Both the position numbers and the translations under genes were made by a program. From Bryum argenteum (taxonomy: Eukaryota; Streptophyta; Bryopsida; Bryales; Bryaceae): a DNA stretch of 64,000 nucleotides. Below are positions 18,968 through 30,753 of this stretch, piece after piece (positions within the stretch are counted from its first letter, which is position 1; every line of letters starts with the position of its first letter). Location: NCBI GenBank assembly GCA_037043015.1, contig CM073324.1, forward strand, positions 18,678,097 through 18,742,096, written 5' to 3'. Below the pieces are notes generated by a model, which worked only from the letters and a program-made list of their open reading frames with translations, did no database searches and was not told where the DNA came from.

Positions 18968-21628
18968 ATGAGTGGAATGAGCGGCCTTGCATGGCCGTCG
19001 TCGTGCAGGGATCTTAGCCTCTCAAGCCTCGCACAGAGAAAAGGAACAGGGGGATTCTCCTTTCGGGTTAGCGCGACATTGCGGGTGAAGGACACGGATT
19101 CGGCAAGCAAAGTAGTTTCGGAGAAAGATGGGCAAGCGACGAAGGTATCGGAGGATTTGGGGAGGGCGATGCGGCAAGCGCAGTTCAGCGGGCACGTGAA
19201 GCTGCGGAGCCACAGGAAGGAAGCGCCGAATGACATTCTGCACAACTTGGCGAAGACAGTCGCGATTCGGGTGGCCTCGGAGCATCTGGCGACCGATGAG
19301 GACGTGATGCGCGTGGTGCGTGAAAGCGGCCTGCGCGTCGAGGTTCGCTCCATGAATATGGTCGTCTGGCAGCTCGGGCAAATGCAGAATTGCCAGGCCG
19401 CTACTAGAGCGTTTCGTGCCTTCCGAAGCGCTGGTGTCGAACCCAATGCCTATGTGTGTACCACTCTCATCGCCGCTCTCGGGTACGTCTCCCTTGCCAT
19501 TGTCTCAATGCCTTGATTTCTCTCACTAGAATTCTCAAACAAGGCTGAATCATCGGTTGCTCAAAGTCACGTATGAGCCAAAATGGAGACTTCTGCACAT
19601 TCCTGAAATTTGATTGCTGGCAATGTAGAGTCGAACTGCGGAATATCTCGTTTTTCAGGTGTAAATCAATTACAGTAGGGTTGTCGCTCAGTATGCATTT
19701 TAACTCCACAAAGTACCAATACTTTGAGGCAAGAAGAATCGCGTTCTGTAAACAAATCTCCTCTCCTTTCACTAATGAAATCATCATTAAGAACCCACAC
19801 ATGTCGTGACTACCAAGGTTATCAGATTTATAAGGATCGCAAAAAAATGTGCAGATCCGGGCGTAAGTTGCCACAAGCGCTGAAGCTCTTCAAGTGGATG
19901 AAAAACAGAGGCATTGAACGGCCCATTTACACCTTCAATGCTCTCATGGTCGCATGCGGCAGGGTAAGGCTACTCCTGCTTTCACTCTTCCAACTACATG
20001 CTTTGAATTCCTCGCTTCGAGTTATTCATAAAGAGAATCTATTGCAGTGCGCTGCAGGCGATGTAGCCGTGGAGCTTTTCGAGGAGATGGTAACCCTAGG
20101 TCTAGCTCCAGACAGGATTACCTTCACAGGACTAATCTCAGCAACGACAGCAGCAGGGAAGTGGGAGCTAGCACAGAGCTTCATCGACAAGATGCAAGCA
20201 CGGGGCTTCTCAATCGGTGTAAACGAGTACACCGAGATGCAGTGGGCATGTGCACGAGCTCGCAAACCTCGCGAAGCATACGGACTCTTCCAAGTGATGC
20301 AAGAGCAAGGCTTCGAGCTCACCCTGGAGAATTACAATGCCCTTCTGTGCGCGTACGAGAGAAGCGCACAATGGGAAGACGCAATCCGAACGTTCGTCTG
20401 GATACGAGACAAGGGTCTTACTCCAGACGTCATCTCCTGGAGCTCACTCATCAGCGCGTGTGCAAATGCTGGCCAACCCGAGCGAGCACTCGAAGTGCTA
20501 GAGAAGATGAAAGCTAGCAATGTGACTCCGAATGTAGTTTCCTGGTGTGGGCTTCTCAAAGCTTATCAGAAGACCGGCGATTGGGAGAAAGCCGAGGAGG
20601 CTTTTCACGCTATGCTTGACTCCGGGTGCCCTCCAAACGAGGTCCGCTCCTTTCGAAACCTCTTTATCGTCCTTTCCATGTTTCCAGGTTGTGAGGAGTG
20701 ATGGTGTTTTTGTGCAGAGCAGGTGGCCTGGTGCTCACTGATAAGCGCATACGAGAAGGGTCGTCAGTGGAAGAAGGTCGTTTACACTGTTGACAAGCTG
20801 GAAGAGCTGGGGATGAAGCTGGACGTGGTAGCGTGGAGCACCATGATCAGTGCTTTGGCGAAAGCGGGACAATGGGAGCTTGCAGAGGAGAAGTTTGAGC
20901 AGATGAAGCGGAGTGGTTGTCAACCGAATATTATCACGTTCTCCTCCCTTACGAAGGCTTATGGTGACGCGGGGTTGTGGGAGAAAGCTGAAAATACGTT
21001 TAAGTCGATGCTCCGAACTGGCATCAGGTTCGTGTCTCTCACCACCCTATGATTCTGCCTTTCGCAAACAAGAACTTTTCACAAAGATTTCAATCTAGTT
21101 GAGTGCAGATCCTTGGTCAATACCCTCCCAATACTTGCTCCGAAACTGATATAGTTCTTACCTAGTTACTACTTCTCAAAGTGAACATTGCAATAGTTCC
21201 TATCTTGTATGGATGAAACTCTATACTAGTTTCCAACTCGGTCATTATCTCAGAGTGTATGCTTATGCCTTTTGCTGCTGCTGGTTTCCTGCAGGCCAAA
21301 CGCGCAGGCCTGCTGCACACTGCTTCGTGCATACGCCAAAGGAAGAGAATTAGACAAGGTTATAAACTTCTTCGAAACCATGGAGCCACAGTTCGGAGTA
21401 AAACCAGATAAGTACGCGTACGCAGCGGTGTTTTGGGCGTGCTGGACGTGTGGAGAGTGGCAACGCGCCGTGGCTTACATCGAAAGAATGGAAGTGGCTG
21501 GCTGCGCTCCCGACAGTGTCATTTACACCACTCTTATCAACATGTACGAAGCTAATGGCCAGGTCGAGGAAGCCATGGAAATTCTGGAGAGAATGGGAAA
21601 CTCAGGACAGCGTCTCTTGTTACAGTAA
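18968..21628 (+). CDS. P-class pentatricopeptide repeat protein
   Basis: Five exons join in frame: 18,968-19,482, 19,855-19,963, 20,048-20,641, 20,723-21,027 and 21,295-21,628, giving 618 residues. All four introns are GT-AG and the junctions restore PPR text (ALG|SGRKLPQ, CGR|CAAGD, PNE|VAWCSL, GI|RPNAQ). The first 50 residues are Ser/Arg-rich with an RVSA motif, consistent with a plastid or mitochondrial transit peptide. From about residue 130 onward there are about a dozen 35-residue PPR motifs (for example TPDVISWSSLISACANAGQP). No E, DYW or SMR domain follows, so it is P-class; such proteins bind organellar RNA. Its target is unknown. Several PPR start positions vary, so motif counts are approximate. 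The last exon is duplicated at 16.7-17.0 kb. Confidence 0.93.
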
Positions 21629-21977
21629 TAATTCTTTTCTTTTTTTTTGTTCCAGGAATAGATGAGATTAGGCATTTGATAGGAAACTTGTAACTATACA
21701 AATTTTTGCATTCACGGATGGGCTGGTCCTCGATTGTGTATTCAACCCTTCTGTAAATCTCTTGCTCCTGTGTATTGCGCTGTTGTTTAGTAGAAGAAAA
21801 TTATCCTAATCAGTTCCCAATCCGAATGATGGGTACCTGCACTCAAAATACAACCTGGTGCCTTCCACAAGTTGCATTCAGCATTCGTTGTAGATGATGC
21901 CAAGAAATGACAGACGATGAGGGCGGAAGGGGAGCAACTCTGCCTTGGGATCAGTCCAGTTTGGGAGTTTTACTGAT

Positions 21978-22097
21978 GGGCCCCGATGAGGGGCAGTCCA
22001 AAAAATGGGGCATGCCGGTGAGTGTGCCCAGCGCACGGTACTCTTTAGTAAAAGGCGAAAGAATAGTTCGCTCTGAGCTGAGCGCCCGGTTTCACAT
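21978..22097 (-). ncRNA. U5 snRNA-like gene, copy I
   Basis: A 120-nt copy with intact loop I, CCATTTTTTGG Sm-type site and 3' hairpin CCCCTCATCGGGG. Stem Ib has GCGCTCAGC against GCTGGGCAC (one mismatch, one wobble), and stem Ic has one G-U pair. A weak TATA (complement of GTATTGTAAGC, 22,121-22,131) lies at about -30. It sits 350 bp beyond the PPR stop on the opposite strand and is divergent from orphan ORF copy 3. Confidence 0.8.
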
Positions 22098-22410
22098 TCC
22101 TCTTCGTGAAGATGCGGTGGGTATTGTAAGCAGGCAGAGGAGATGGAAGGGGCAATACGCATGGGGCAATTGCAATTGCCTGCTCACCAGCAGACTTTCC
22201 AACTGAAGCTCTTGGTGTGCGACTCTCAACCTCAGCTTGCACGTTGCATCACCTTCAACATCTTGCACTGAAAGTGCACTCCAGTACATGCAAATCGAAC
22301 ACAATCTTGCAGAAGCCACAAGCATAACCAGACACAGAATTCAGATGCCATTATAACCAGTATTGATGCAATTCTCATCCAATGTGCTTAGTTGTCCTGA
22401 TAAGCTTAGT

Positions 22411-23380
22411 TTTCCTGAGTGATGATGTGAAAAACATATGACAATCTGGTGAAAGAAACAAATCATCATCCTAGAATTATGATAGTTAAAAGTAAAAGTA
22501 AAGAAGCATATTATCGACATCATTTGTCATTAAACAAAAGTAAATATAAAAGTAAAAGAATAAACTAATGAAGGTCTTTCTAAAAACACTTGTTATGCAG
22601 CAAAAGTAAAGGTAAAGTAAAAGTAAAGTAAAAGTAAAGTAAAATAATATTTAAGTAGGAAGGTTTAAATGGGAGGGGACTTCCCCACTATCTTTCTTCG
22701 TTTTGAAATATGTTTCCACTCTCTGTAGAGCATTTGAGCTAGCTTAGAAAAGTAAATCAAAATGGTGAAGGCGTATCTCTTTATTGAAGGCTCCCATTTT
22801 GAATGCAAGAAACATGATGCAGGTCTATTCTACAAATTTTCAAACATAGATGAATGCCTTCAAGTATGTGAAGTCTCTGTGGAAAATGATGCTAATGGTG
22901 ATAATATCTTGCTTCTCTCAACTGCAAATGACTATGAGAATAAGGACTTTCCCAAAGACCTTTCACTATGTCGTGCAATTCCATGTACGTTGGACGATAC
23001 CACAGTTTATTTGATATTTTCTCACCCAGCCGCGGACCAGAAGATGAATACGGTTTCTAAAAGTAAAAGGCTATTTGTTGAGAGATGGAGGAAAGCAAAA
23101 TACTTTGCACCATTAATTTAGATTCGGAAAGAGATTGAAACATGCTATTCAGAAGGGCTCTTACACATTGTAACGATGAGATCATTAGCCTCTCAAAGTA
23201 GACAATTTAGGTCATTTTGGAATTGGCCGTATGAGGTGCACTTGTAATGCTACAATATGTAAGATATCACCCCAACGATGCTCTTCAAATTCACTAAATT
23301 CATACCAAATAAGCATGGATGGAATGCTCATGGTCTGTAAAGGGACCGTAAGATCGATTAGTCCAATTTCGGAGTTGTAT
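22411..23380 (+). repeat. U5/orphan-ORF unit, inverted copy
   Basis: Together with U5 copies I and J this is the reverse complement of the unit tandemly present at 13.4-16.4 kb. The left edge TTTTCCTGAGTGATGATGTG also forms the left edge of the unit at 35,821. It holds orphan ORF copy 3. Confidence 0.85.
22762..23121 (+). pseudogene. Orphan MVKAYL-family ORF, copy 3, truncated
   Basis: 119 codons starting MVKAYLFIEGSHFECKKHD. Three residues near the N-terminus (CALFHN-type) are deleted. A 2-nt deletion after FAPLI (near 23,118) creates an early stop; the homologous C-terminal segment continues out of frame to about 23,170. Probably a recently disabled member. Confidence 0.75.
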
Positions 23381-23384
23381 AGAT

Positions 23385-23505
23385 GGGCCCCTGTGAGGGG
23401 GCAGTCCAAAAAATGGGGTATGCCGGTGAGTGTGCCAAGCGCACGGTATTCTTTAGTAAAAGGCGAAAGAACAGTTCGCACTGTGCCGAGCACCCGCCTA
23501 CACAC
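23385..23505 (-). ncRNA. U5 snRNA-like gene, copy J
   Basis: Loop I, stem Ic (ATTCTTT against AAAGAAC-type, with a change in the + strand CGAAAGAACAG), Sm-type site and 3' hairpin CCCCCTCACAGGGG are present. The 5' end region (complement of CACCCGCCTACACACCGGCC) differs from other copies, leaving stem Ia uncertain. TATA (complement of GTTATAAGC-type, about 23,540-23,548) lies a little farther upstream than in copy F. Function is doubtful. Confidence 0.72.
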
Positions 23506-23689
23506 CGGCCTAACCGGCCTAGAGGAAGGTGCGGTGGTAGTTATAAGCAGGCAGGGGAGATGGAAGGTGCAATGCGCATGGGGCAATTACAATAGCCTGC
23601 TCACCAGCACACTCTCCAACTCTAGCTCTTGGTGTGCCACTCTCAATCTCAACTTGCACTGAACTAGGGAATGGAATCAATCTCAAGTT

Positions 23690-26600
23690 TCTGTGGAAGC
23701 AACCTTCCTCACTTTCTTCTATGAAGCCACATGTTTACAAAAAATCATTAAATATTAAAAGCAAACATGGATACTTAAGCTCCAAGCTACGTCCTTCACT
23801 ATTTCTATACATTCATCGAGGATGTTGTGAAAATATGGCATACAAGACTAAGCTACTTATGTTTCAGAGTCTAGTTTTAGTGAATAACTCTGGCACTCTA
23901 GCTGATTAAAAATACATGGGAAATGTGAAATTTATTTCATGTAAAAGCATGTACAGAAACAAAGACTTAATTTTTCTGAGTCATCTCAGTGCTATATCTT
24001 AAAACAAAGAGATTAAAAAGCAGGTGCTGCCCATTGACAAATTGGAACAAAATCACAAACTGAACTAAAAACCACATTCAAACCGAATGTGGAGAGTCGA
24101 ATGAAACTATGTGGACCTTCTGTGTGTTGTCATCGTCATACAACTGCCAGAATCGAGCTCGTCATCAATCGATCTACCGATGCAGTTTCATGTTTCGTCC
24201 GCCGTCCTGGTCTCGGAGCTTGTGATCTGCACCTCGACGACAAAATTTCTGGATTTTAGTAGAGTCTCGACATACTGAATAATTGAGCTGCAATTCAAGG
24301 GTAACCAAATGATCAGTAGTCGCAAGAGTTGAGTACCTATTTTGCTGTTTTAGATCTTCTTTGTGGGTTGTGCTGATGTGCTCGCCTCCGGCGTCGGTGC
24401 TGGTTGCTTGTCTTCTGCATCTGATGCATGAGGAGGTTGCTGAGGTTGGTGCTGAGGTCGCCCGTCATCTTGACCATGTCCTCGTCTTCCTGTACGTACC
24501 CAAAGTGAACCCCAAGTGAAAGGCAATCGGTTGCGATCAGGGAGCCGGTTGGAACGACTCCCTGCACTAGAGTCTTGTACAATCATGTCGACGACAACTG
24601 CTGTAGGCAGTAAATCGATAACAGGGAGGGGACGGCCATCAGGAATGCTGTCTAGAAACTCTGCAGCTGTTACTGCTTCATGGAACGAAGCTGAATCTGA
24701 AGTCCTCACCGCTCAAGAATATGTTAGCACAACACCATGATAAAAGAAGAAGAACATCAGATCCTCTTGGAGTGAATATGGTGGAGAGGTTGTTTGACCT
24801 ACCCTTGATGATATGTAGACAAGACGTAACTACAATATTTGACATAACGGTTATTATGGTATTTGGGTGACAAGAAAGAAACTTACTTGACGTTGTAGGG
24901 TCCATTGGAGTGCTTTTGAGGGAAAGGAAAGGCTTGCGAGCGAGAAACAGAGTTACAAATGAAAAGGGAAGAAAATCGTGCGTGAGGGACGGCCTTAGAG
25001 CGAGAAAGATTAAGAATGCAAAGCAATAGAAAGGGACCAAATGCGAGAAGGATGGCCTCCGAGTGAGAGAGGCGGCGACAAAGGGACTAAATGCGAGAAG
25101 GATCGCCTTAGATCGAGAGAGGTGGTGACAAAGTGATCAAATGTGAGAAGGATGGCCTCGGAGCAAGAGAGGCGGCGAACCTGGATGCAAAGCAAAAAGA
25201 TAGCGAGAGAGGCGGCGACAAAGGGACCAAATGCGAGAAGGATGGCCCCAAAGCGAGAGAGGCGGCAACGAATGCAAAGCAAAAAGATTGTGGTTCAATC
25301 TTACATATCGAATCCAATTTGTAGTTTTAGAACATGAGAAATATGCTCAATTTATGCCCGAAAAAATGCGTGTGAGCGTGTGAAGTACACACGTGGGTGA
25401 AACCTGAACATACTAGGGCACGCGGCCTTTTGCCCAAGTTGTACTTGTTTTGTAAAAGTTTTAAACTTTGGCTAATTTGTAGTGATTGACTCCTATAGTT
25501 CTATATAATCAAAACCGTTACATAAAACTCTTGTACAACATACACTTACTCTAATGTAGATATCATGATGTGATATTCAAAATCAAAACGAGTGTTGGTA
25601 GGTGCAAGCCTTGAAATTACAAGAAGTAAATTTTGATGGTTGAACAAATTTGCAACATATAACTATAAGAGGTAAAACTTCAAATGCTCAAAAATTTAAA
25701 ATATCTTAAGCTAATACATTAGTTGATGAAAAGTACAAATATCTAATTTGTGCATCTGAAAACGTACATTTTGTCTAAAAGTAGGATAGACTATACGTAA
25801 TACTTTTATTAAAAGAAACTTCATGCAAGGGGTCAAGGCTAGGCAACACTTCTCAGAGACAATCTGCTTACATTGTAAGTCCAATTGGCCCAATGGGCAA
25901 CTTCAAGAACACATTAAGAAAACAATGAAGTGATTATGATGGGTAATAATGAGCGAGAGCATAAAATTTTGGTTGCCCTTGTTTTCTTCATTGCAAGAGG
26001 CATTACTTTATTTAATTTTTTCTATTTTATTATTTTTGAAGTTGCAATTTTGCAACAATTGGGCATGGATTATTGTGATGCAGGATTGTACAAAGAGTTT
26101 ATCTTTTGAGATTCAACTCTTTAGAAACAATATCACACATTCATTTTGATCACTTCCATAAAAGTTTACTACCTAAAAGGGTTACCTCGGTACAATATTT
26201 GTGTGGTATTTTGACTTCTTCATTGAACTTACTATACGGTGCAGATAGTAAGGTTGCAAATATGGCCTTGCATAGCACTTGCAAACAATCCCCAAAAAAT
26301 CATAGGCACAAGAATAACCAAAGGTACTAAAGGAAAAAGTACAATAACTACTAATTTGTCAAAACACAAACCATTTAGACATACCAAAACTCCTCTTTTA
26401 TCAGAAAGTGTCATTTTGGTGGCATATCTGGTCATTTCAAGATGTTGATGAAAATTGACAAGTGTAATGATTGATTGAAGAATACAAAGTTATAGTAGAA
26501 GACAAAAAAGTTAAAAAAAAGAAGAAAAAAAACAAAAACAAAGAAACAGTCCTAAGTATTTCCAGACATGTAATAACTAACAAATGTTGTACACCAATTT

Positions 26601-26855
26601 CTACTAATGGAAAATTTAGTTATATATTCAATTTCTATTCTAAGTAAGATTTCCTTTTCAAAAATAAAAAAGGAATACAATACATACCATGCCCTCACGA
26701 AATTTATGAATGATTCTCGCACTTAAAATCACTCGGAAAGTTATTTATTGTCATCCAAAAGAACTCATCCATCAATTCTGCAGCTTTCTACTTTGAAAAA
26801 GTACTTTACTACTTTCAGTCACGCTAAGTATTTAGTCACACTAAATAGCGTAAAA
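23690..26855 (-). repeat. R2 dispersed repeat, copy 4
   Basis: Minus-strand copy of about 3.2 kb. Both ends can be placed by comparison with copy 5: GAAGCAACCTTCCTCACTTT at the left (23,691 and 37,828), and CACTAAATAGCGTAAAACGT at the right (26,836; copy 5 near 41,130). It contains the best-preserved R2 ORF, the CT-rich tract (24,900-25,290) and the A/T-rich distal part. Confidence 0.85.
24350..24709 (-). CDS. R2-encoded ORF exon, copy 4 (unknown protein)
   Basis: A 119-codon ORF: Ser/Phe/Glu N-terminus (SASFHEAVTAAEFLDSIPDG), a hydrophobic VVVDMIV segment, then a low-complexity Gln/Pro/Arg region ending in TSAQPTKK. In the + strand R2 copies the equivalent end reads on through KTTKL to a conserved donor (TTAG|GTACT) and a short last exon after an intron of about 100-350 bp. 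Here a 2-nt difference at AAGAAGATC introduces a stop before the donor. I do not recognise the family; no transposase catalytic motif is visible. It probably encodes the C-terminal part of an element protein or a captured gene. Confidence 0.45.
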   Translation of the reverse strand: MRTSDSASFHEAVTAAEFLDSIPDGRPLPVIDLLPTAVVVDMIVQDSSAGSRSNRLPDRNRLPFTWGSLWVRTGRRGHGQDDGRPQHQPQQPPHASDAEDKQPAPTPEASTSAQPTKKI

Positions 26856-26859
26856 CGTT

Positions 26860-29800
26860 GGATTTTTCCCAAGAGACCGCTGCGATGTTAGGCTGAAGCT
26901 CCGCATTTCTTGGTGAGAGGGATCCGAAGTGTTAGTCGCTGGAGAGTGTTTGGTGCCAACGAGAGAGAGCTGGCCTCGTTGTTGGGAGCCCCATTGAACT
27001 CTTTTCTGCGACAAGTGATGTATGTATGCGCGTAGTAAAGTGTTGGATAAGGGCTCAAAGCCAAATCTATGCTGGATGGGTGTAGGAGAGCTTTGCAGAT
27101 ACAGATTCTCGAAGGCGAATCTGAAAGCGAGGCAGGGAAATAGTGTTGGAAGTTGGATTCTAGATCTGGATTGCAATTATACTCCTCACACAGTCTCTAC
27201 ACTTGATCTGGCCCGGACCATAGGAGTAAGCATACTCAATCACTTTACACTTTGGTACCCTGATCACCAAATTGCTTCATTTCTCTAAAAACAAAAATAC
27301 CTTCTGAGTTGCTATAGCCTCTAGTTAGAATCCCCTCCAACCAATAGTGACTAGAGATATTCGAAACAAAACCTTCACTGCTCTGCATGAGCATCTTCGG
27401 CAACAGCATCTACACAGCGGCGCAGCAGTTCACAAGGCCCATCAAACAAACGCGCTGCAACAGCGAACGGTCCGCAACAACCCAACTTTTTCGGATCTGA
27501 GATCTGATGCCAAAACACTGAACCAACAAGAAGATCCAGACGTGCAGACATCTCAGCCACCTTCTGTGCAGTCATCTTCCACCTCGAAGACTTCTCTGTG
27601 TCATCAAAGGCTTAGACTCTTTGTCCATCTTCTATCAGCATCCTTATGCAAGGAGAAGTCCATCAGACAAGCACTCAAGCAGACAACAATAGTAACGCAG
27701 AAGCGAGAAAAGAAGACGCAATCTCTTCGCATCCAATACCAACTTCCTTGCAAACCTTTTGAGTTATTTACAGTTGATTATCTCCACTCAGTGCTAACAA
27801 GGTGTTTGATCTACTTTGTGTTTCTTCTACCAATCATGAAGAAGAAGTTGACACTGCAAAAGCAACACCCAAGCAGCACAACTGATACCAGAGAGGGAGA
27901 CGCAGTTTCTACACAATCCTCATGATTTGTTCTCTCTTGTTTATCGCTACTTACTACTCATAAGTCATAACGTGTAACCTTCTATATGCTGCAGCCATAC
28001 GAATTGATGCTCGAACATCCCACCTCCTGTATGAACATTTCGATCACCATTAGAGCATCTCAACCGCAGCTGTCATAACATCAGTTTCAAAAGTTTCAGT
28101 TTTTTAACAGTACTGCAGAGTTACTTCGTTGAAAATATTGTTGTCGCACGTATTGTATTGCCTGTTCTAACTATTGCTGAAGCATCTTACCCCGTAGTGA
28201 GCATTTCAAGCAGCACATCTTGTCTTGTTTTGCACTGTGTTATTGTACCCAGTGTGCACAGGAATCTCCCCGCCAGAAGAAGATACTAGACGTGTTGCTC
28301 GCCAAAGACGCATCGAAGCTGAAAATCAAAGACTAAAGACTCACTAAAACTGACAATTCTTAGTTTGAGCATTGTCGTCCGAAAAAGAGCAAACAACAAG
28401 ATTTGCAGAGCGCCAACTGTGTGCCCAAATATCGAAACATCAACATCAAGTAAGAAGAGACACACAAGAGACGCAGTACATCTGTGTCGTAGAAGCTTCA
28501 AACGTTGACAGTGCCGCCCAACTACCGGCAGTGCTCTAGTACGCCAATCCACCCTCACGCAGAAATACGTAGAGACGCTGTTCGACAAACTGAAGTATCG
28601 CTACCTACAAGTGAAGTAGCACAATCCACTTGTTCCGAACCCATCTCTTTTCTTTGCTCACTTACTCCTTACAATTCAAAGAAGTCTGATAAGGCCGGTG
28701 TGCTGAGAAGAGGTGAAGAGCGTACACTATTTTGCATTAGACTCTGTGTGTGCAGACATCTTCAATCAGCAAAGAAAAACAAGATCACAAGCATCGCCTT
28801 GGACGGAAAAAAATCACTGTGCCAGCGAACTTGTGCCGTGGCGAATGAAGAAAGGAGACTTGTAGCGCACAGCCAAAATCCTAGCTTTCGGCCGAGAACA
28901 ACCCAACCACTCAATTGTCGCAGGCAGCCTCATCATGGGACATCACCACCGCCAGAGAGTCTGCTAAAACGGGTCATCAACATCGTCTGCATCAACAAGA
29001 TCAGTGTGTGCTTTTTCGTGACTTGCACCAAGATCGTGCGCTCAGCAACCAGAAGAAGAGGAGAAGAAATCCCTAGGGCCGAAATTGTCCTGTGACTGAG
29101 CTCCGCCGCCAAGACCCTACTCACCACCGCCCGCCATCGACACTGCTCGTCACCAACACATCTATGCTGCGCCAACGATTTTGTGCACCAACAATCCTCG
29201 TAAAGCACATCGCATCGTAGAAAGAAGGAGGAAGTACCTTAGCAATTAGCCCGCCGCGGAACTTCATCGCCCCTGTCACCAGCAGCTTCATCGCCACCGC
29301 AGTGAGCATTTTGATTCACACTCTCTGCCTTGTTTTGCATTTGTATTGCTTTTTTAGTTGTGCGCAGGATAAAGCTCACAGCATACTTGGACGAGCTTCC
29401 TCAAAGTTCCGTAGCTGTAACACCCAAAGGTGCAGCCTAGAAGGCGGAAGTTGCCATCGCCATCGCTGTGATCTTAAGGCGCTGTGCATCACGAGCGGAG
29501 ATCGAAGAGCTACTGCATCGCCACCTCCGATACCTAATAGTTCATCATCGACGCGCCATTCACCCTCGCACCGCCGCCGCGAAGCCTGTCTCTACCAAGC
29601 CGAAGCCTCCCCATTCAAAGTCGGTTAAAAATCCTTGCTCGAAGCTCAACACCAAGAAACAGACGAAGGGAGCCCGTAGAAGAAAGACCACCGAAGCCGG
29701 ATCGACGTGCCCCACCGCCAGTTGCCCTCCCTCATCATCGCAGGAGTCCCCTCAACCATTCTGTTCTGTTTCACCATCAAAGCCGCTCTTCTAACCGCAC

Positions 29801-30753
29801 CCACAGCGCCTCCCATTTGATACCAGAGTACCTGTACGCAGAACGCCCTCTTTTCCAAAGGTGATCCTTATTGTCATGTGTGTGCAGACCTGACCAACTG
29901 CATCGCAAGCTCTTGTGCGAAAGCCCAATCGCCGCTGTCACATTGCCGTTCAAAGCCCGTCAAAGACCCTACATCGCATGCACCTCGGCAGCTCCACAGC
30001 TTCATCACCAACTAGCCGTAATAAGATCACCGAGACATCGCCACCGCGCCAACTGCTGTAGAAGCTTCAAACATCGCCCCGCAACCTCACAATCTCTCGT
30101 CTCCAAAGGCCCATCGCCGCAACCTCAAAACCTATCGTGATTTGTTCACAGGCCACCGCCCGTTCAAAAGACCTAGCAGCAGTAACGAGAGCCGCGTCTG
30201 GCCGTCGAGCCCCCTTTGAAGCCATCGTCATCACCAAAGCCGTGAGGTAAACCCAGCACCAAATGTAAAACTCAAGCAATTCCTGTAGGTAAGGCCAGGT
30301 ACCCTACTAAAACTTTACTCTAGTACTGTATATCCCGTTGCAATTGCATTTGCCTTGCATTAGTTTGATTTGCTCCTGGCAGCGGCTCGCTCGTACAATC
30401 TACCTGAAAGCGTGAAGAAGAAGAAGAAGTGAAAGCGTGCGTGCTGCTTGTGATTGCCCCGAAGCTTGAACAGTCACTTGCAACAACCTGCATTCAACTA
30501 CGCTCTGTCATAGGTAAGTACTCACAGGTACGCTACTGAAACTCTTTTTTCCTTTTAACTCTTTTCAATCTTATCATATTAGTCTTATTTTTGACAAAAA
30601 CTGCATTGCTAAGGTTCTGAAAATCATAATTTGTCCTTGTTTTGTATAATTTCATTTGTTTGTGATTCTTTATTTGCTTTGCATTGTTTTGCATTGTCTT
30701 TATTGTTTGTATTATTTTGTATTGCTTGCACAGTTTGCATTGATTTTCTCTAT
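26860..30753. other. Probable retroelement 5' region, no confirmed gene
   Basis: C/A-rich sequence between R2 copy 4 and the coiled-coil ORF. ORFs at 27,347-27,925, 28,505-29,095 and 29,468-29,794 have low-complexity Ser/Thr/Arg/Pro composition and no motifs. A 66-bp module beginning GAGCATTT, containing CTTGTTTTGCA and ending GTGC(A/G)CAGGA occurs at 28,197-28,263 and 29,306-29,371. Repeated TGTGTGCAG acceptor-like strings occur at about 28,750 and 29,880. It may be a long 5' leader of the element encoding the next ORF; that is inference. Confidence 0.4.

Noticed and set aside
27347-27925. 192-codon ORF considered as a retroelement protein
   Set aside because: Low-complexity Ser/Thr/Gln composition and no domain; treated as part of a non-coding leader.
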